From DATGLE01 sp035294325 (GTDB lineage: Bacteria > Chloroflexota > Ktedonobacteria > Ktedonobacterales > Ktedonobacteraceae), in NCBI GenBank assembly GCA_035294325.1, contig DATGLE010000244.1, positions 1 to 18,895 of the forward strand: a stretch of 18,895 bases of DNA. Direction: 5' to 3'. The notes beneath the pieces were generated by a model, which was given only the letters and a program-made list of their open reading frames with translations, had not been told where the DNA came from and searched no databases. The translations under genes were made by a program, and so were the position numbers. Numbering within the stretch: the stretch's first letter is position 1; each line of letters begins with the position of its first letter. Of the stretch, positions 1-7,131 are shown one piece after another.

Positions 1-737
1 AAAGCACGCAGAATTACCGTTGGCCGCGCGCCAGTTGCGCGGCCTTTGAGACGCGGCAGGTGATGCACCCCAACTTCGCGATAGCTGCATCCGGCCCGCG
101 CCAGTTTATATAAGAGTTCCGCGCTAATCATAGCCCCGCGCGTCTCCAGCGGGTGCTCATGCAAGAACTCTGTGCGCAGAAGCTTAAAGGCACAATCGAT
201 ATCGCGTGCATGCACGCCCAGCAGCCAGCGAATCAGCAGTTTCCATCCCAGCGCGTTAAGCTTGCGCATCCAGGAGTCCTGGCGATTGATGCGATAGCCA
301 ATGACCGCATCGTACTTTTCAATGTATGGAAAGAAAGCTTGCAGATCCTCAATATCGAACTGACCATCGGCGTCCATGAGAAAGGTGAGTTGTTTGCTGG
401 CGGCGGCAAAACCACTAACCAGGGCTGCGCCATAGCCCTGATTGGTCTCATGAGTGACGAGTCTGACGCGCGGATCGACGGCGGCGAAGGAGGCGACAAT
501 CGCGCCGGTCTGGTCGGTGCTGCCATCGTTGACGACAATAATCTCAAAATCTTTGCCCCAGGCGCTAAGAGCCTCAAGAACATCGGTGATGGTGATAGCA
601 ATCATCTGCTCTTCATTATAAGCTGGCAGCACCACCGAAAGGCTCTGCCCGGCATCGCCCATCCTATCGTGGCAGCCTTCCTCTTGCTGGCCGTGCCTGG
701 CAAGCGCAGGGAAGTCTGGAATATATTCCTCTATCAT
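1..737 (-). CDS. Glycosyltransferase family 2 (partial, runs off left edge)
   Basis: This is the first 245 codons of a family 2 glycosyltransferase; the 3' end lies outside the window. Reading the minus strand from ATG at 737 gives an open frame to the edge. Motifs seen are VVLPAYNEE (residues about 35-43), VVNDGSTD (68-75), the metal/nucleotide-sugar DAD in MDADGQFD (121-128), and RDIDCAFKLLR (178-188), typical of dolichol/polyprenol-phosphate sugar transferase-like members of GT2. The family moves a sugar from a nucleotide-sugar donor, often to a lipid carrier at the membrane. No membrane segment is visible in the part present; such helices, if any, would be in the missing C-terminus. AAAGGG lies 7 bases upstream of the ATG as ribosome binding site. 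About 30 residues precede the first beta strand, so a later start (Met26) is possible. Substrate cannot be told. Confidence 0.9.
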   Translation of the reverse strand, partial: MIEEYIPDFPALARHGQQEEGCHDRMGDAGQSLSVVLPAYNEEQMIAITITDVLEALSAWGKDFEIIVVNDGSTDQTGAIVASFAAVDPRVRLVTHETNQGYGAALVSGFAAASKQLTFLMDADGQFDIEDLQAFFPYIEKYDAVIGYRINRQDSWMRKLNALGWKLLIRWLLGVHARDIDCAFKLLRTEFLHEHPLETRGAMISAELLYKLARAGCSYREVGVHHLPRLKGRATGARPTVILRA

Positions 738-785
738 TAGTTACCCTTTGTTCTCCAGAGAGTGTCCAATTTTCGGCATAATCAC

Positions 786-890
786 GTGCTCGCGCCTGCG
801 GCGCTCGCTGGTGGATAGTGGTTATGCGAAAAATGCGCGAAGCGCATTTTTCGCATAACCACTATCCATTTCTGGCGCGGCGGAGCCGCA
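786..890 (+). repeat. Dispersed modular hairpin repeat, copy 1 (modules A and B around a palindrome)
   Basis: Module A (786-809) contains GCGCCTGCGGCGC, which folds as GCGCC-TGC-GGCGC. Module B (874-890) is GGCGCGGCGGAGCCGCA, which folds around GCGGC-GGA-GCCGC. The same two modules recur, in the same order and in intergenic positions, near 7734-7965, 13191-13247 and 16990-17065. Module A alone recurs inverted at 5776-5799. This copy has a 55-bp palindrome between A and B. Confidence 0.8.
813..867. repeat. 55-bp perfect palindrome, 26-bp arms, GAA loop
   Basis: The left arm 813-838 and right arm 842-867 are exact reverse complements with the 3-base loop GAA at 839-841. The innermost ten bases of each arm (AAAAATGCGC and its complement) and the loop are identical to the palindrome at 7759-7819. 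The outer 16 bases are unrelated to that copy, yet perfectly paired within this one. Confidence 0.95.
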
Positions 891-1037
891 CGACCAGAAA
901 CGCTGAGCATCAGACATCATTTCAATGACGGTTATACATCTGATGATCTCTACTATAGACAAAGGGTATGAAGAATCGGCGAAGGATTAATCAAAGATTA
1001 ATAAAAAGATTGTAAGGCTCGCGACCAATAAAGACAA

Positions 1038-1136
1038 GGGATCGTGCGGTCCTCCTCTAAGGGGACCGCACGATCCCCGGGGCGACCACACGGGTCCCCT
1101 TAGAGGGCGACCACAAGGGTCGCCCTCTAAGGGGAC
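1038..1136. repeat. Two adjacent long perfect hairpins at the end of the pdxS-R3H operon
   Basis: Hairpin 1 pairs 1038-1052 (GGGATCGTGCGGTCC) with 1063-1077, a 15-bp stem with a 10-base loop. Hairpin 2 pairs 1094-1112 with 1118-1136, a 19-bp stem with loop ACAAG that reaches into the stop codon of the R3H gene. They share the words CTCTAAGGGGAC and GCGACCACA, so they look like variants of one repeat. On the minus strand they follow the operon and are followed by CTTGTCTTTATT rather than a clean U-tract. They could end transcription or protect the 3' end, but that is inference. Confidence 0.75.
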
Positions 1137-2983
1137 TAATCGCGGGTGCGGAAGATCTTCACGCGGCGGTATGGTTCTTTGCCACGGCTGCGCGAGATCA
1201 GGTTATAGCGCGTTGCCATCTGATGCTGCAAGCGGCGGATATAGGCATTGGCCGGGGCGAGTTCCGCCGTTGTCAGGCCCTTATTCAACACCTGGTGAAT
1301 GGCATCCTCGGCCTCCAATAGCGCCCGTTTTGTTGGATCGTCAAAGCCATTGCCATCGCCTTCACCGCCATCTTCCTGTCCCTCTTCCGCCGGAGCTTCC
1401 TCCGGGATAGCGAAGATGTGGGCCAGCGCATGCTCCATCTGGGTAACGCTATTATTCTTCAAAATGATGATCGACTTGTGATCTTGTTCGGCCTGCTGCA
1501 AACGTTCGGGCTGGCGGCGGTAGTAGTTCTTGAGCGTCATGACAGCATCGGCCTCATCCTGGTTTTTTGTGATGATGATCGGTACGCGCAGATTGCGAGC
1601 CGATGCGGCCAGGCGGTCACGATTCACGCCAAAGGGATAGACGCGCAGCGTTTTGAGCGCCGGAGCCTCCGCGCTCGCCACAGTTCCCTGGTAGAGCTCT
1701 TCCGTCGTTGAAGACGCCAGCGCCGTCACCACAGCGGAGCGCGGCTCAATATCGGCGGGAGCAGTGCCCGTTGGCGCCAGCGCTCGCACCGGGGCCTGGC
1801 TGCGATTGCGCAGGGCGCCATTGCCACTGGAGTGGCTTACCTGGCGCAGTTGTCCCCAGCCGCCGGAGCGATCAGAGCGCTCGAACATGCTGGCAGAGAA
1901 CCCCGCGCCAGGGCGCGCGCCTCCCAGGCTGCCCACGCCCCACGCAGCCGTCTCCATGCCGCCAGTGGTGATACGGCGCATGGAGACGCGCCCGGTCTCC
2001 TCGTCGCGTGTGCGCTCTTCGGCGACACTTGGCTGGCCGCGCAGCATGCTATCTACCGTGTCGGCCACGTCGCGATGGACAACCACCTCATCCCATCCCT
2101 GCTGTTCCACCACCACATCGAAGGTTGGCGGAGCCTTACGCTCCAGGATGCTCTTTTGAGTGTGGCGGCGCCGCGCCTCCTCGTCGCCCAGCGTCACCGT
2201 CTGGATACCGCCCACCAGGTCCGAGAGCGTCGGGTTCATGAGCAGGTTGCCCAGCGAATTGCCGTGAGCCGTCGCAACCAGCTGCACGCCGCGCTCCGCG
2301 ATAGTGCGCGCCGCCAGGGCTTCCAGTTCGGTGCCAATTTCATCGATAATGATGACCTGGGGCATGTGGTTCTCCACGGCCTCGATCATCACCGCGTGCT
2401 GCTCCGCCGTGCGCGCCACCTGCATGCGGCGCGCGCGACCAATACCCGGATGAGGAATGTCGCCATCGCCGGCGATCTCATTCGAGGTATCGACCACCAC
2501 CACCCGTTTATTAGCCTCATCCGCGAGGACGCGGGCAATCTCGCGCAGCAGGGTGGTCTTCCCCACACCCGGACGGCCAAGAATCAAGATGGATTGGCCC
2601 TGTTCGACGATATCGCGGATCAGGGCAATACTGCCAAGTACCGCTCGACCAATACGGCAGGTCAGGCCAACGATTTTCCCTTTGCGGTTGCGCAGCGCGC
2701 TGATACGATGCAGCGTGCGTTCGATGCCTGCGCGGTTATCGTCGCCAAACTCGCCGATGCGCTCGACCACGTACTCGAGGTCGGCGTAGGTCACAGGCTG
2801 GGCGCTAAGGATCACCTCCCCTTCCGGGAACCGGCCCTCGGCAAAGCGTCCGAGGTCCATCACGATCTCCAGCAGTTCGCTTCGGTTGTCTAGCCGATTG
2901 ACCGCCTCGTGGATGCCGGGCGGAAGAGCAGCCAGCAGAGCCTCCAGATCGTCAGTGATCACATGTTGCATAGGCAGTTTCAT
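1136..2983 (-). CDS. R3H-domain AAA ATPase (Ycf45/SpoIIIAA-like)
   Basis: A 615-residue putative single-stranded nucleic-acid-binding ATPase. The N-terminal ATPase resembles SpoIIIAA and plastid/cyanobacterial Ycf45, with Walker A GRPGVGKT (about 136-143) and Walker B VIIIDEIG (about 210-217). A low-complexity linker rich in Ser/Gly/Arg follows (about 320-440). Next comes the conserved Ycf45-type region around LRVYPFGVNRDRL and DEADAVMTLKNYYRR. An acidic Glu/Gly stretch precedes the C-terminal R3H domain, whose signature R-x3-H is seen in RRLQH near residue 589. I chose ATG 2983, which overlaps the stop of the upstream gene as TGATG and suggests translational coupling; GTG at 2986 and ATG at 2971 are alternatives. 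It is the last gene of the pdxS operon. The cellular role of this family in bacteria is poorly defined, and nothing here links it directly to vitamin B6. Confidence 0.9.
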   Translation of the reverse strand: MKLPMQHVITDDLEALLAALPPGIHEAVNRLDNRSELLEIVMDLGRFAEGRFPEGEVILSAQPVTYADLEYVVERIGEFGDDNRAGIERTLHRISALRNRKGKIVGLTCRIGRAVLGSIALIRDIVEQGQSILILGRPGVGKTTLLREIARVLADEANKRVVVVDTSNEIAGDGDIPHPGIGRARRMQVARTAEQHAVMIEAVENHMPQVIIIDEIGTELEALAARTIAERGVQLVATAHGNSLGNLLMNPTLSDLVGGIQTVTLGDEEARRRHTQKSILERKAPPTFDVVVEQQGWDEVVVHRDVADTVDSMLRGQPSVAEERTRDEETGRVSMRRITTGGMETAAWGVGSLGGARPGAGFSASMFERSDRSGGWGQLRQVSHSSGNGALRNRSQAPVRALAPTGTAPADIEPRSAVVTALASSTTEELYQGTVASAEAPALKTLRVYPFGVNRDRLAASARNLRVPIIITKNQDEADAVMTLKNYYRRQPERLQQAEQDHKSIIILKNNSVTQMEHALAHIFAIPEEAPAEEGQEDGGEGDGNGFDDPTKRALLEAEDAIHQVLNKGLTTAELAPANAYIRRLQHQMATRYNLISRSRGKEPYRRVKIFRTRD

Positions 2984-4032
2984 CACCTCATAGTTTTTTG
3001 GCGAGAATTGACCGTCCCCAGGCCCTTCAAGCCATAGGCCGCTCGTTGCTCCAGCAGGGGGACCGTGCTCTGCCTCATGGCAAGTAATGCCATATGTCGC
3101 ACGAGCAACACTCTGGTCGAGGTTTGCTCAAATCCACTGTTACGTAGAGCGGCGATTACAAAAGAGTCGTACTCGCGCACCAGGCAATAGATGCGCCGTA
3201 CATCTACCTCCTGAAGTCTCCTGATGCCGAAGCGCAGCAGCGGTTCGGCCAGTTCCGCATGCTCAGGATGGACATGCAGAAAGATGCGGTGCGGCGCCGA
3301 GCCATGACCCCGGCTAATCCGCAGCCAGGCGCCTAAACGCACGCCGACATCACATACATAATTCTCATCCCCCCGCGCAAAAAGGGATGCGAACGGCGAT
3401 TGTGAGCCGACGTTGAGTTTAGCGTATTCTTCGCTGTTATCCAACAACTCCGCCATCTGTACCCGCTGCGGAGTGACAGCGTGATAGAGTTGATGCAGGC
3501 CCCATACATGGTGACGGCTCCAGCGACGCAACGAAGGGAGAGGAGCCTCGTCTTCAACGGGCCGCGCGCCCGGCTCATAGACGTAGGTCAGTTCGCGGGC
3601 ATAGCGCTGGAAACCGGTGCGCATGAAAAGATCCAGTTCGGGAATTTCGTCCTCGACCTTCGCAAAAATGCGCAGGATACCGTGGGTGGCCGCCATCTCC
3701 AGGGTATATTCGAGCAGCGCCGTCAGGACCTCTTCGCTGGAGACATCGCGATGCGCCATCGAGGCCAGGTAAGACATATCCCAGGCGTTGTGCGATGGCC
3801 GTTCACAGACCTGTGCGAACCCGAGAAGACGCCAGTGATCCTCGCAAATCCATGTGCGGGACGCGGGATTGAGCGGAAAGATGTTCCTGAGGATAGGCGG
3901 TGGCGGCAGATGGCTCTCAACCGGCTCCAGCCAGCACACAAAGTTTGCGAACTCATGTTGCTTGCTGCGAGCGCGTCGATCAATAGCGTAGATGATGCCC
4001 GGCAGGTCAACATATAAGACCGGTCGTATCAT
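2983..4032 (-). CDS. Tandem GNAT-like acetyltransferase-fold protein
   Basis: A 349-residue protein that looks like two GNAT-fold halves. The first half (about 1-150) has a GNAT-like path: WRLLGFAQV, YLASMAHRDVSSEEVLTALLEYTLEMAATHGILRIFAKVEDE, then LFMRTGFQRYARELTYVYE. The second half (about 165-325) repeats the plan and ends in FVIAALRNSGFEQTSTRVLLVRHM. The classical acetyl-CoA loop Q/RxxGxG/A is not clear in either half, so activity and substrate are unknown. GGAG sits a few bases upstream of ATG 4032. The gene starts 55 bp after pdxT and its stop overlaps the start of the R3H ATPase gene, so the four genes are probably one transcript. The GNAT assignment is by pattern only. Confidence 0.72.
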   Translation of the reverse strand: MIRPVLYVDLPGIIYAIDRRARSKQHEFANFVCWLEPVESHLPPPPILRNIFPLNPASRTWICEDHWRLLGFAQVCERPSHNAWDMSYLASMAHRDVSSEEVLTALLEYTLEMAATHGILRIFAKVEDEIPELDLFMRTGFQRYARELTYVYEPGARPVEDEAPLPSLRRWSRHHVWGLHQLYHAVTPQRVQMAELLDNSEEYAKLNVGSQSPFASLFARGDENYVCDVGVRLGAWLRISRGHGSAPHRIFLHVHPEHAELAEPLLRFGIRRLQEVDVRRIYCLVREYDSFVIAALRNSGFEQTSTRVLLVRHMALLAMRQSTVPLLEQRAAYGLKGLGTVNSRQKTMR

Positions 4033-4087
4033 CCAAAGCTCCTGCGTCGTTAGAGGCGCCGCATACCATACGCTACACGGTACACCC

Positions 4088-4711
4088 CTATGCTTTGACG
4101 CCCTGAACTATGCGGAGAAAGTATTGATGGAACCGCAGGTCCCTTTGCCTGTTCGTCTGTGTCACTTCTGGATGAAAAGCCGTGCCCAACAAGGTTCCTT
4201 CTCGGACAGCGACGATAGTTCCATCGTCGAGCGCTGCCAGCACCTCCACCTCTGGACCAACCCACTCGATGGATGGCCCACGAATGAAGAATGCATGGAA
4301 TGGCGCTTCGCCCAGTACAGGCACCGATAGATCTGTCTCAAAACTTTCCCGCTGACTGCCAAATGCGTTACGACGAACGCGAATGTTCATGGAGGCCAAC
4401 AAGGGTTGACCAGCCAGCGCGTTATCCGTCTCCTTTGCCAACAGGATTAATCCCGCGCAGGTCCCCCAGACGGGAACCCCCTCCCGAATCTTCCTCTGCA
4501 ATACTTCCTGCAAACCATATGCTACCATCAATTTTCCGATGGTGGTACTTTCACCACCCGGTATAATTATACCATCTAAATCGGCCAGATGTTCAGGGAG
4601 TCGGACAGCTCTGCTATCCGCTCCCAGTTCGGCCAGCGCCTGTAAATGCGCCGCAAAATCTCCCTGCAAAGCTAATACGCCGATACGGGGTTGAAAGTTG
4701 TGTGTTCTCAT
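4088..4711 (-). CDS. pdxT: Pyridoxal 5'-phosphate synthase glutaminase subunit PdxT
   Basis: This is the class I glutamine amidotransferase that hydrolyses glutamine and channels ammonia to PdxS for pyridoxal 5'-phosphate synthesis in the cytoplasm. The protein opens with IGVLALQGDFAAH. It has IIPGGESTTIG, the nucleophile Cys in WGTCAGLILLAKE, and the His/Glu of the triad in FHPEVT near the C-terminus. From ATG 4711 it is 207 residues, close to the family length. The frame is open to an ATG at 4756 that would overlap pdxS by 11 bp, but the extra 15 residues precede the conserved N-terminus and look unneeded. The ribosome binding site of 4711 is weak, so coupling to pdxS translation is likely. 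It lies 34 bp after pdxS. Confidence 0.96.
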   Translation of the reverse strand: MRTHNFQPRIGVLALQGDFAAHLQALAELGADSRAVRLPEHLADLDGIIIPGGESTTIGKLMVAYGLQEVLQRKIREGVPVWGTCAGLILLAKETDNALAGQPLLASMNIRVRRNAFGSQRESFETDLSVPVLGEAPFHAFFIRGPSIEWVGPEVEVLAALDDGTIVAVREGTLLGTAFHPEVTQTNRQRDLRFHQYFLRIVQGVKA

Positions 4712-4745
4712 TACCAATCTACCATCCCGATGCAGACTGCCCGGC

Positions 4746-5633
4746 TCACCATCCACGCCGGGCCATCAATTCCTGCTCCGGCAAGACATCCAGATTGATG
4801 CCTACCATTGGCTGGCCCAGGTTGCGCGATACCTCCGCGATAATCTGCGGATCCTCGTAATGGGTGGTGGCACGCACGATAGCTCTGGCACGCTTCAAGG
4901 GATCGCTCGACTTGAAGATGCCGGAACCAACGAAGATGCCTTCAGCGCCCAGGCGCATCATCAGTGCAGCATCGGCAGGCGTCGCGACGCCGCCGGCAGA
5001 GAAATTGACAACGGGGAGCTTGCCCGTGCGCGCTACTTCGCACACCAGATCGTAAGGCGCGCCAAGATTTTTGGCCTCGGTCATCAGTTCCTCTTCTGGC
5101 AGGCTTTGCAGGCGGCGAATGCCATCCATAATGGCTCGCATATGGCGCACCGCCTCTACGATATTGCCTGTACCGGCCTCGCCTTTGGTACGGATCATGG
5201 CCGCGCCCTCCCCGATGCGGCGCAGGGCCTCGCCCAGATCGCGCGCGCCACAGACAAAGGGCACCGAGAAGAGATGTTTATTCACATGGAAGTGCTCATC
5301 GGCGGGCGTCAAAACTTCCGATTCATCGATGCAGTCAACGCCGATGGCCTGGAGGATCTCGGCCTCAACAAAATGGCCGATACGGCATTTCGCCATTACG
5401 GGGATCGTTACCGCCTCTTTGATCTGAATGATGAGTTCGGGATCGCTCATACGGGCAACGCCGCCGGTGGCGCGAATATCAGCAGGCACACGCTCCAGCG
5501 CCATTACCGCAGCGGCTCCCGCCTCCTCGGCGATGCGCGCCTGCTCCGCATTGACGACATCGCAGATCACGCCGCCTTTGAGCATCTCTGGAAAATTGCG
5601 CTTTACCTGTACTGTTCCTGTCTGCTTTTGCAT
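4746..5633 (-). CDS. pdxS: Pyridoxal 5'-phosphate synthase synthase subunit PdxS
   Basis: PdxS condenses ribose 5-phosphate, glyceraldehyde 3-phosphate and ammonia (from PdxT) into pyridoxal 5'-phosphate, the route that does not use deoxyxylulose phosphate. The 295-residue length is normal. Catalytic residues can be placed by family alignment: Asp25 in GVICDVV, Lys82 in VMAKCRIGHF and Lys150 in IRTKGEAGTGN. The phosphate-binding segments FSAGGVATPADAALM and GIFVGSGIF are intact. AGGAG lies about 10 bases upstream of ATG 5633. It is the first gene of the minus-strand operon pdxS-pdxT-GNAT-R3H. A weak promoter candidate, TTCCCA (5687-5692) with TAGAAT (5665-5670) and 16 bp between, lies just upstream. 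SelA in this window is itself PLP-dependent, but that is not evidence of a special link. Confidence 0.98.
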   Translation of the reverse strand: MQKQTGTVQVKRNFPEMLKGGVICDVVNAEQARIAEEAGAAAVMALERVPADIRATGGVARMSDPELIIQIKEAVTIPVMAKCRIGHFVEAEILQAIGVDCIDESEVLTPADEHFHVNKHLFSVPFVCGARDLGEALRRIGEGAAMIRTKGEAGTGNIVEAVRHMRAIMDGIRRLQSLPEEELMTEAKNLGAPYDLVCEVARTGKLPVVNFSAGGVATPADAALMMRLGAEGIFVGSGIFKSSDPLKRARAIVRATTHYEDPQIIAEVSRNLGQPMVGINLDVLPEQELMARRGW

Positions 5634-5715
5634 GACTTATTATCTCCTGGGGTATGGATATAGTATTCTACTATGATTCTATCACATGGGAAGCGCTCGT
5701 CGCTACAGCCAATGA

Positions 5716-5737
5716 TGATGGCTGGCGCCAGCCATCA
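5716..5737. repeat. 22-bp perfect palindrome upstream of pdxS
   Basis: The sequence is symmetrical around 5726/5727, with half-site GGCTGGC followed at once by GCCAGCC. It lies about 45 bp upstream of the -10 candidate of pdxS. It could be a regulator site or simply a hairpin, and no known operator is recognised. Confidence 0.5.
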
Positions 5738-5775
5738 ATCACAGCGCGGCTTCACCGCACAACATCCTGCAATAA

Positions 5776-5799
5776 GGCGAGCGCCGCAGGCGCGAGGAA
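5776..5799 (-). repeat. Dispersed repeat module A, inverted copy
   Basis: The 24 bases are the reverse complement of module A as found at 786-809 and 7734-7757, including the stem GCGCC-GCA-GGCGC. No clear module B is next to it, so this is a solo or decayed copy. Confidence 0.7.
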
Positions 5800-6035
5800 G
5801 CGCTTGCGGCGGAAATCAGGTACTCTCCAGGCGGAGAGATTGATAAATACGCATTTTTGAGTATTGGCACGTGGCGCCGGGCGTGTTGTAATGATAGCGG
5901 TTCCTTCAAAGAGTGGCTATACTATAAGGAGGCGATGCATAACCTTTTTTTGGTTGTGCTGTAAGAAGGGAATGATAGGGAATATTAAGGGTGCTGTATA
6001 GAGAGCGTTTTTTCAGTACGAAAGGTAGAGCCGAG

Positions 6036-6644
6036 ATGACAACGACATCCGAGAAGCCCGGTGAAATCATTCGCGCCGATCATGTGCCAGGTCCCCGGCA
6101 AGGAGAATGGACATATAGCCACTACGCGGCCCTGCCCGATGACGGGCGACGCTACGAAATTATCGACGGAGTGCTCTATATGGCCCCAGCTTCTCCTTTG
6201 GGATCGCATCAGAGAACCGTGGGACGAATCTTTTATCACCTGACCACATATGTTGAGTTCGCCGGACTCGGACAAATATATATGGCTCCTTTTGATGTGG
6301 AACTGGCGTTTCATACCGTGGTGCAGCCCGATGTACTGGTTCTGCTCAACGCAAGCATCGAGAAGATCGTGCCTACGCGCGTGATTGGCGCTCCTGATCT
6401 CGTTGTCGAGGTTCTATCGCCCGGCACAGCGAAGTATGATCGCAGCAAAAAATACCACGCCTATGCTCGTGCCGGTGTCAGAGAATACTGGATTGCCGAT
6501 CCCCTGGCCCGCAGCGTTGAAGTGCTTACTCTGGAGGGCGGTGAATATCGCCCGGCAGGAGTTTTCAGTGGAGAGCAGATGTTGCGCTCGCAGGTAGTCC
6601 CTGATTTTCCTGTGGCGGTCAAGGAATTCTTTCCGCGCGATTGA
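6036..6644 (+). CDS. Uma2 family (DUF820) endonuclease-like protein
   Basis: A 202-residue protein of the Uma2/DUF820 family, which has a restriction-endonuclease-like fold and is expanded in Cyanobacteria and Chloroflexota; its biological role is not well known. Motifs seen are RRYEIIDGVLYMAP (39-51), VVQPDVLVLL (95-104, with the PD motif at 98-99), APDLVVEVLSPGT (119-131, with acidic Asp121 and Glu125), KKYHAYARAGVREYWIADP (138-156). These match the family's PD-(D/E)xK-type core. The frame is open upstream to 5991, but the start at ATG 6036 fits the family N-terminus, with AAAGG and GAG upstream. It converges on the mazF gene and its stop codon lies in a 10-bp inverted repeat. Confidence 0.9.
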   Translation: MTTTSEKPGEIIRADHVPGPRQGEWTYSHYAALPDDGRRYEIIDGVLYMAPASPLGSHQRTVGRIFYHLTTYVEFAGLGQIYMAPFDVELAFHTVVQPDVLVLLNASIEKIVPTRVIGAPDLVVEVLSPGTAKYDRSKKYHAYARAGVREYWIADPLARSVEVLTLEGGEYRPAGVFSGEQMLRSQVVPDFPVAVKEFFPRD

Positions 6645-6687
6645 TCGTGCTCATGACAACATAATACGGGTAAAGCGCGATCAATCG
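6638..6687. repeat. 10-bp inverted repeat between convergent genes
   Basis: CGATTGATCG (6638-6647) and CGATCAATCG (6678-6687) are reverse complements 30 bp apart and include the Uma2 stop codon. They could act as a two-way terminator, but no U-tract is present. Confidence 0.35.
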
Positions 6688-6720
6688 TGCGGCCACGAAA
6701 GTTGTTGCGCTTTTCGGGGT

Positions 6721-7131
6721 CTATGGCAGCAGGCTCAGGCTGAGTTTCAGGGCCACATCGACGAGACGCAGTTCCTCAGGAGTAATCGAGCCACGCCGCC
6801 GCAGCAGGCGCGACTTCTCGATAGTCATTATCTGTTCGCACTTCACATCGGTATAGTCTGTCAACCCGTTCTCTTCGTTCGGCGCGATGCGCACATGAAG
6901 AGGCAACTCGCGCTCGGTGCGGCTCATCGAAGCGACGATAGTCAGGGGATACGAGGAAGACGCATTGCCCCTATCATTTTGAATAATTAACGCAGGCCGC
7001 GTCCCCTGCTGCTCGGCCCCGCGACCAGGAGACCAGTTTACATCCCAGATCTCTCCCCGGCGAGGGGAGGGATTGGAACGCGCTTCGTAGTGCTTCGGGC
7101 TGGGCAGTGTTTGCCTGGCCTCGTCACTCAT
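6721..7131 (-). CDS. MazF/PemK family type II toxin
   Basis: A 136-residue protein of the MazF family, ribosome-independent or ribosome-linked endoribonucleases that cut mRNA. Signature parts are RRGEIWDVNWSP (24-35), EQQGTRPALIIQND (40-53), TIVASMS, then ENGLTDYTDVKCEQIMTIEKSRLLRRRGSI (87-116). The first 23 or so residues form an N-terminal extension before the usual RGEIW start. The ATG at 7131 overlaps the antitoxin stop in the classical ATGA arrangement, supporting this start and coupled translation. It is the second gene of a two-gene toxin-antitoxin operon. Confidence 0.92.
   Translation of the reverse strand: MSDEARQTLPSPKHYEARSNPSPRRGEIWDVNWSPGRGAEQQGTRPALIIQNDRGNASSSYPLTIVASMSRTERELPLHVRIAPNEENGLTDYTDVKCEQIMTIEKSRLLRRRGSITPEELRLVDVALKLSLSLLP

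Larger units (their letters stand above)
738..1037. other. Intergenic gap with repeat modules, no gene seen
   Basis: No coding frame here looks real. The gap upstream of the glycosyltransferase holds a long palindrome (813-867) between two repeat modules (786-809 and 874-890). Past them is a short stem, CATCAGA (908-914) with TCTGATG (939-945). The stretch 960-1020 is AT-richer, and I found no convincing -35/-10 pair for the glycosyltransferase. Confidence 0.6.
5634..6035. other. Intergenic gap between divergent pdxS and Uma2 genes
   Basis: No real coding frame is seen. The gap holds the weak pdxS promoter candidate, a 22-bp perfect palindrome (5716-5737) and an inverted module A (5776-5799). 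Before the Uma2 gene is an A/T-rich stretch with TATACT (5918-5923) and AAGGAGG (5926-5932) followed closely by an ATG opening a nine-codon frame. I could not find a good -35 box. Confidence 0.5.

Noticed and set aside
1832..2893. A 353-codon open frame on the plus strand
   Set aside because: It is antisense to the Walker A/B region of the R3H ATPase and has no recognisable motif.
4712..4756. Upstream ATG 4756 as the pdxT start
   Set aside because: It adds 15 residues before the conserved N-terminus and overlaps pdxS, so ATG 4711 fits the family better.
5935..5964. Nine-codon frame MHNLFLVVL after AAGGAGG before the Uma2 gene
   Set aside because: The gap between AAGGAGG and ATG is only two bases, too short for good initiation, and there is no supporting leader structure.
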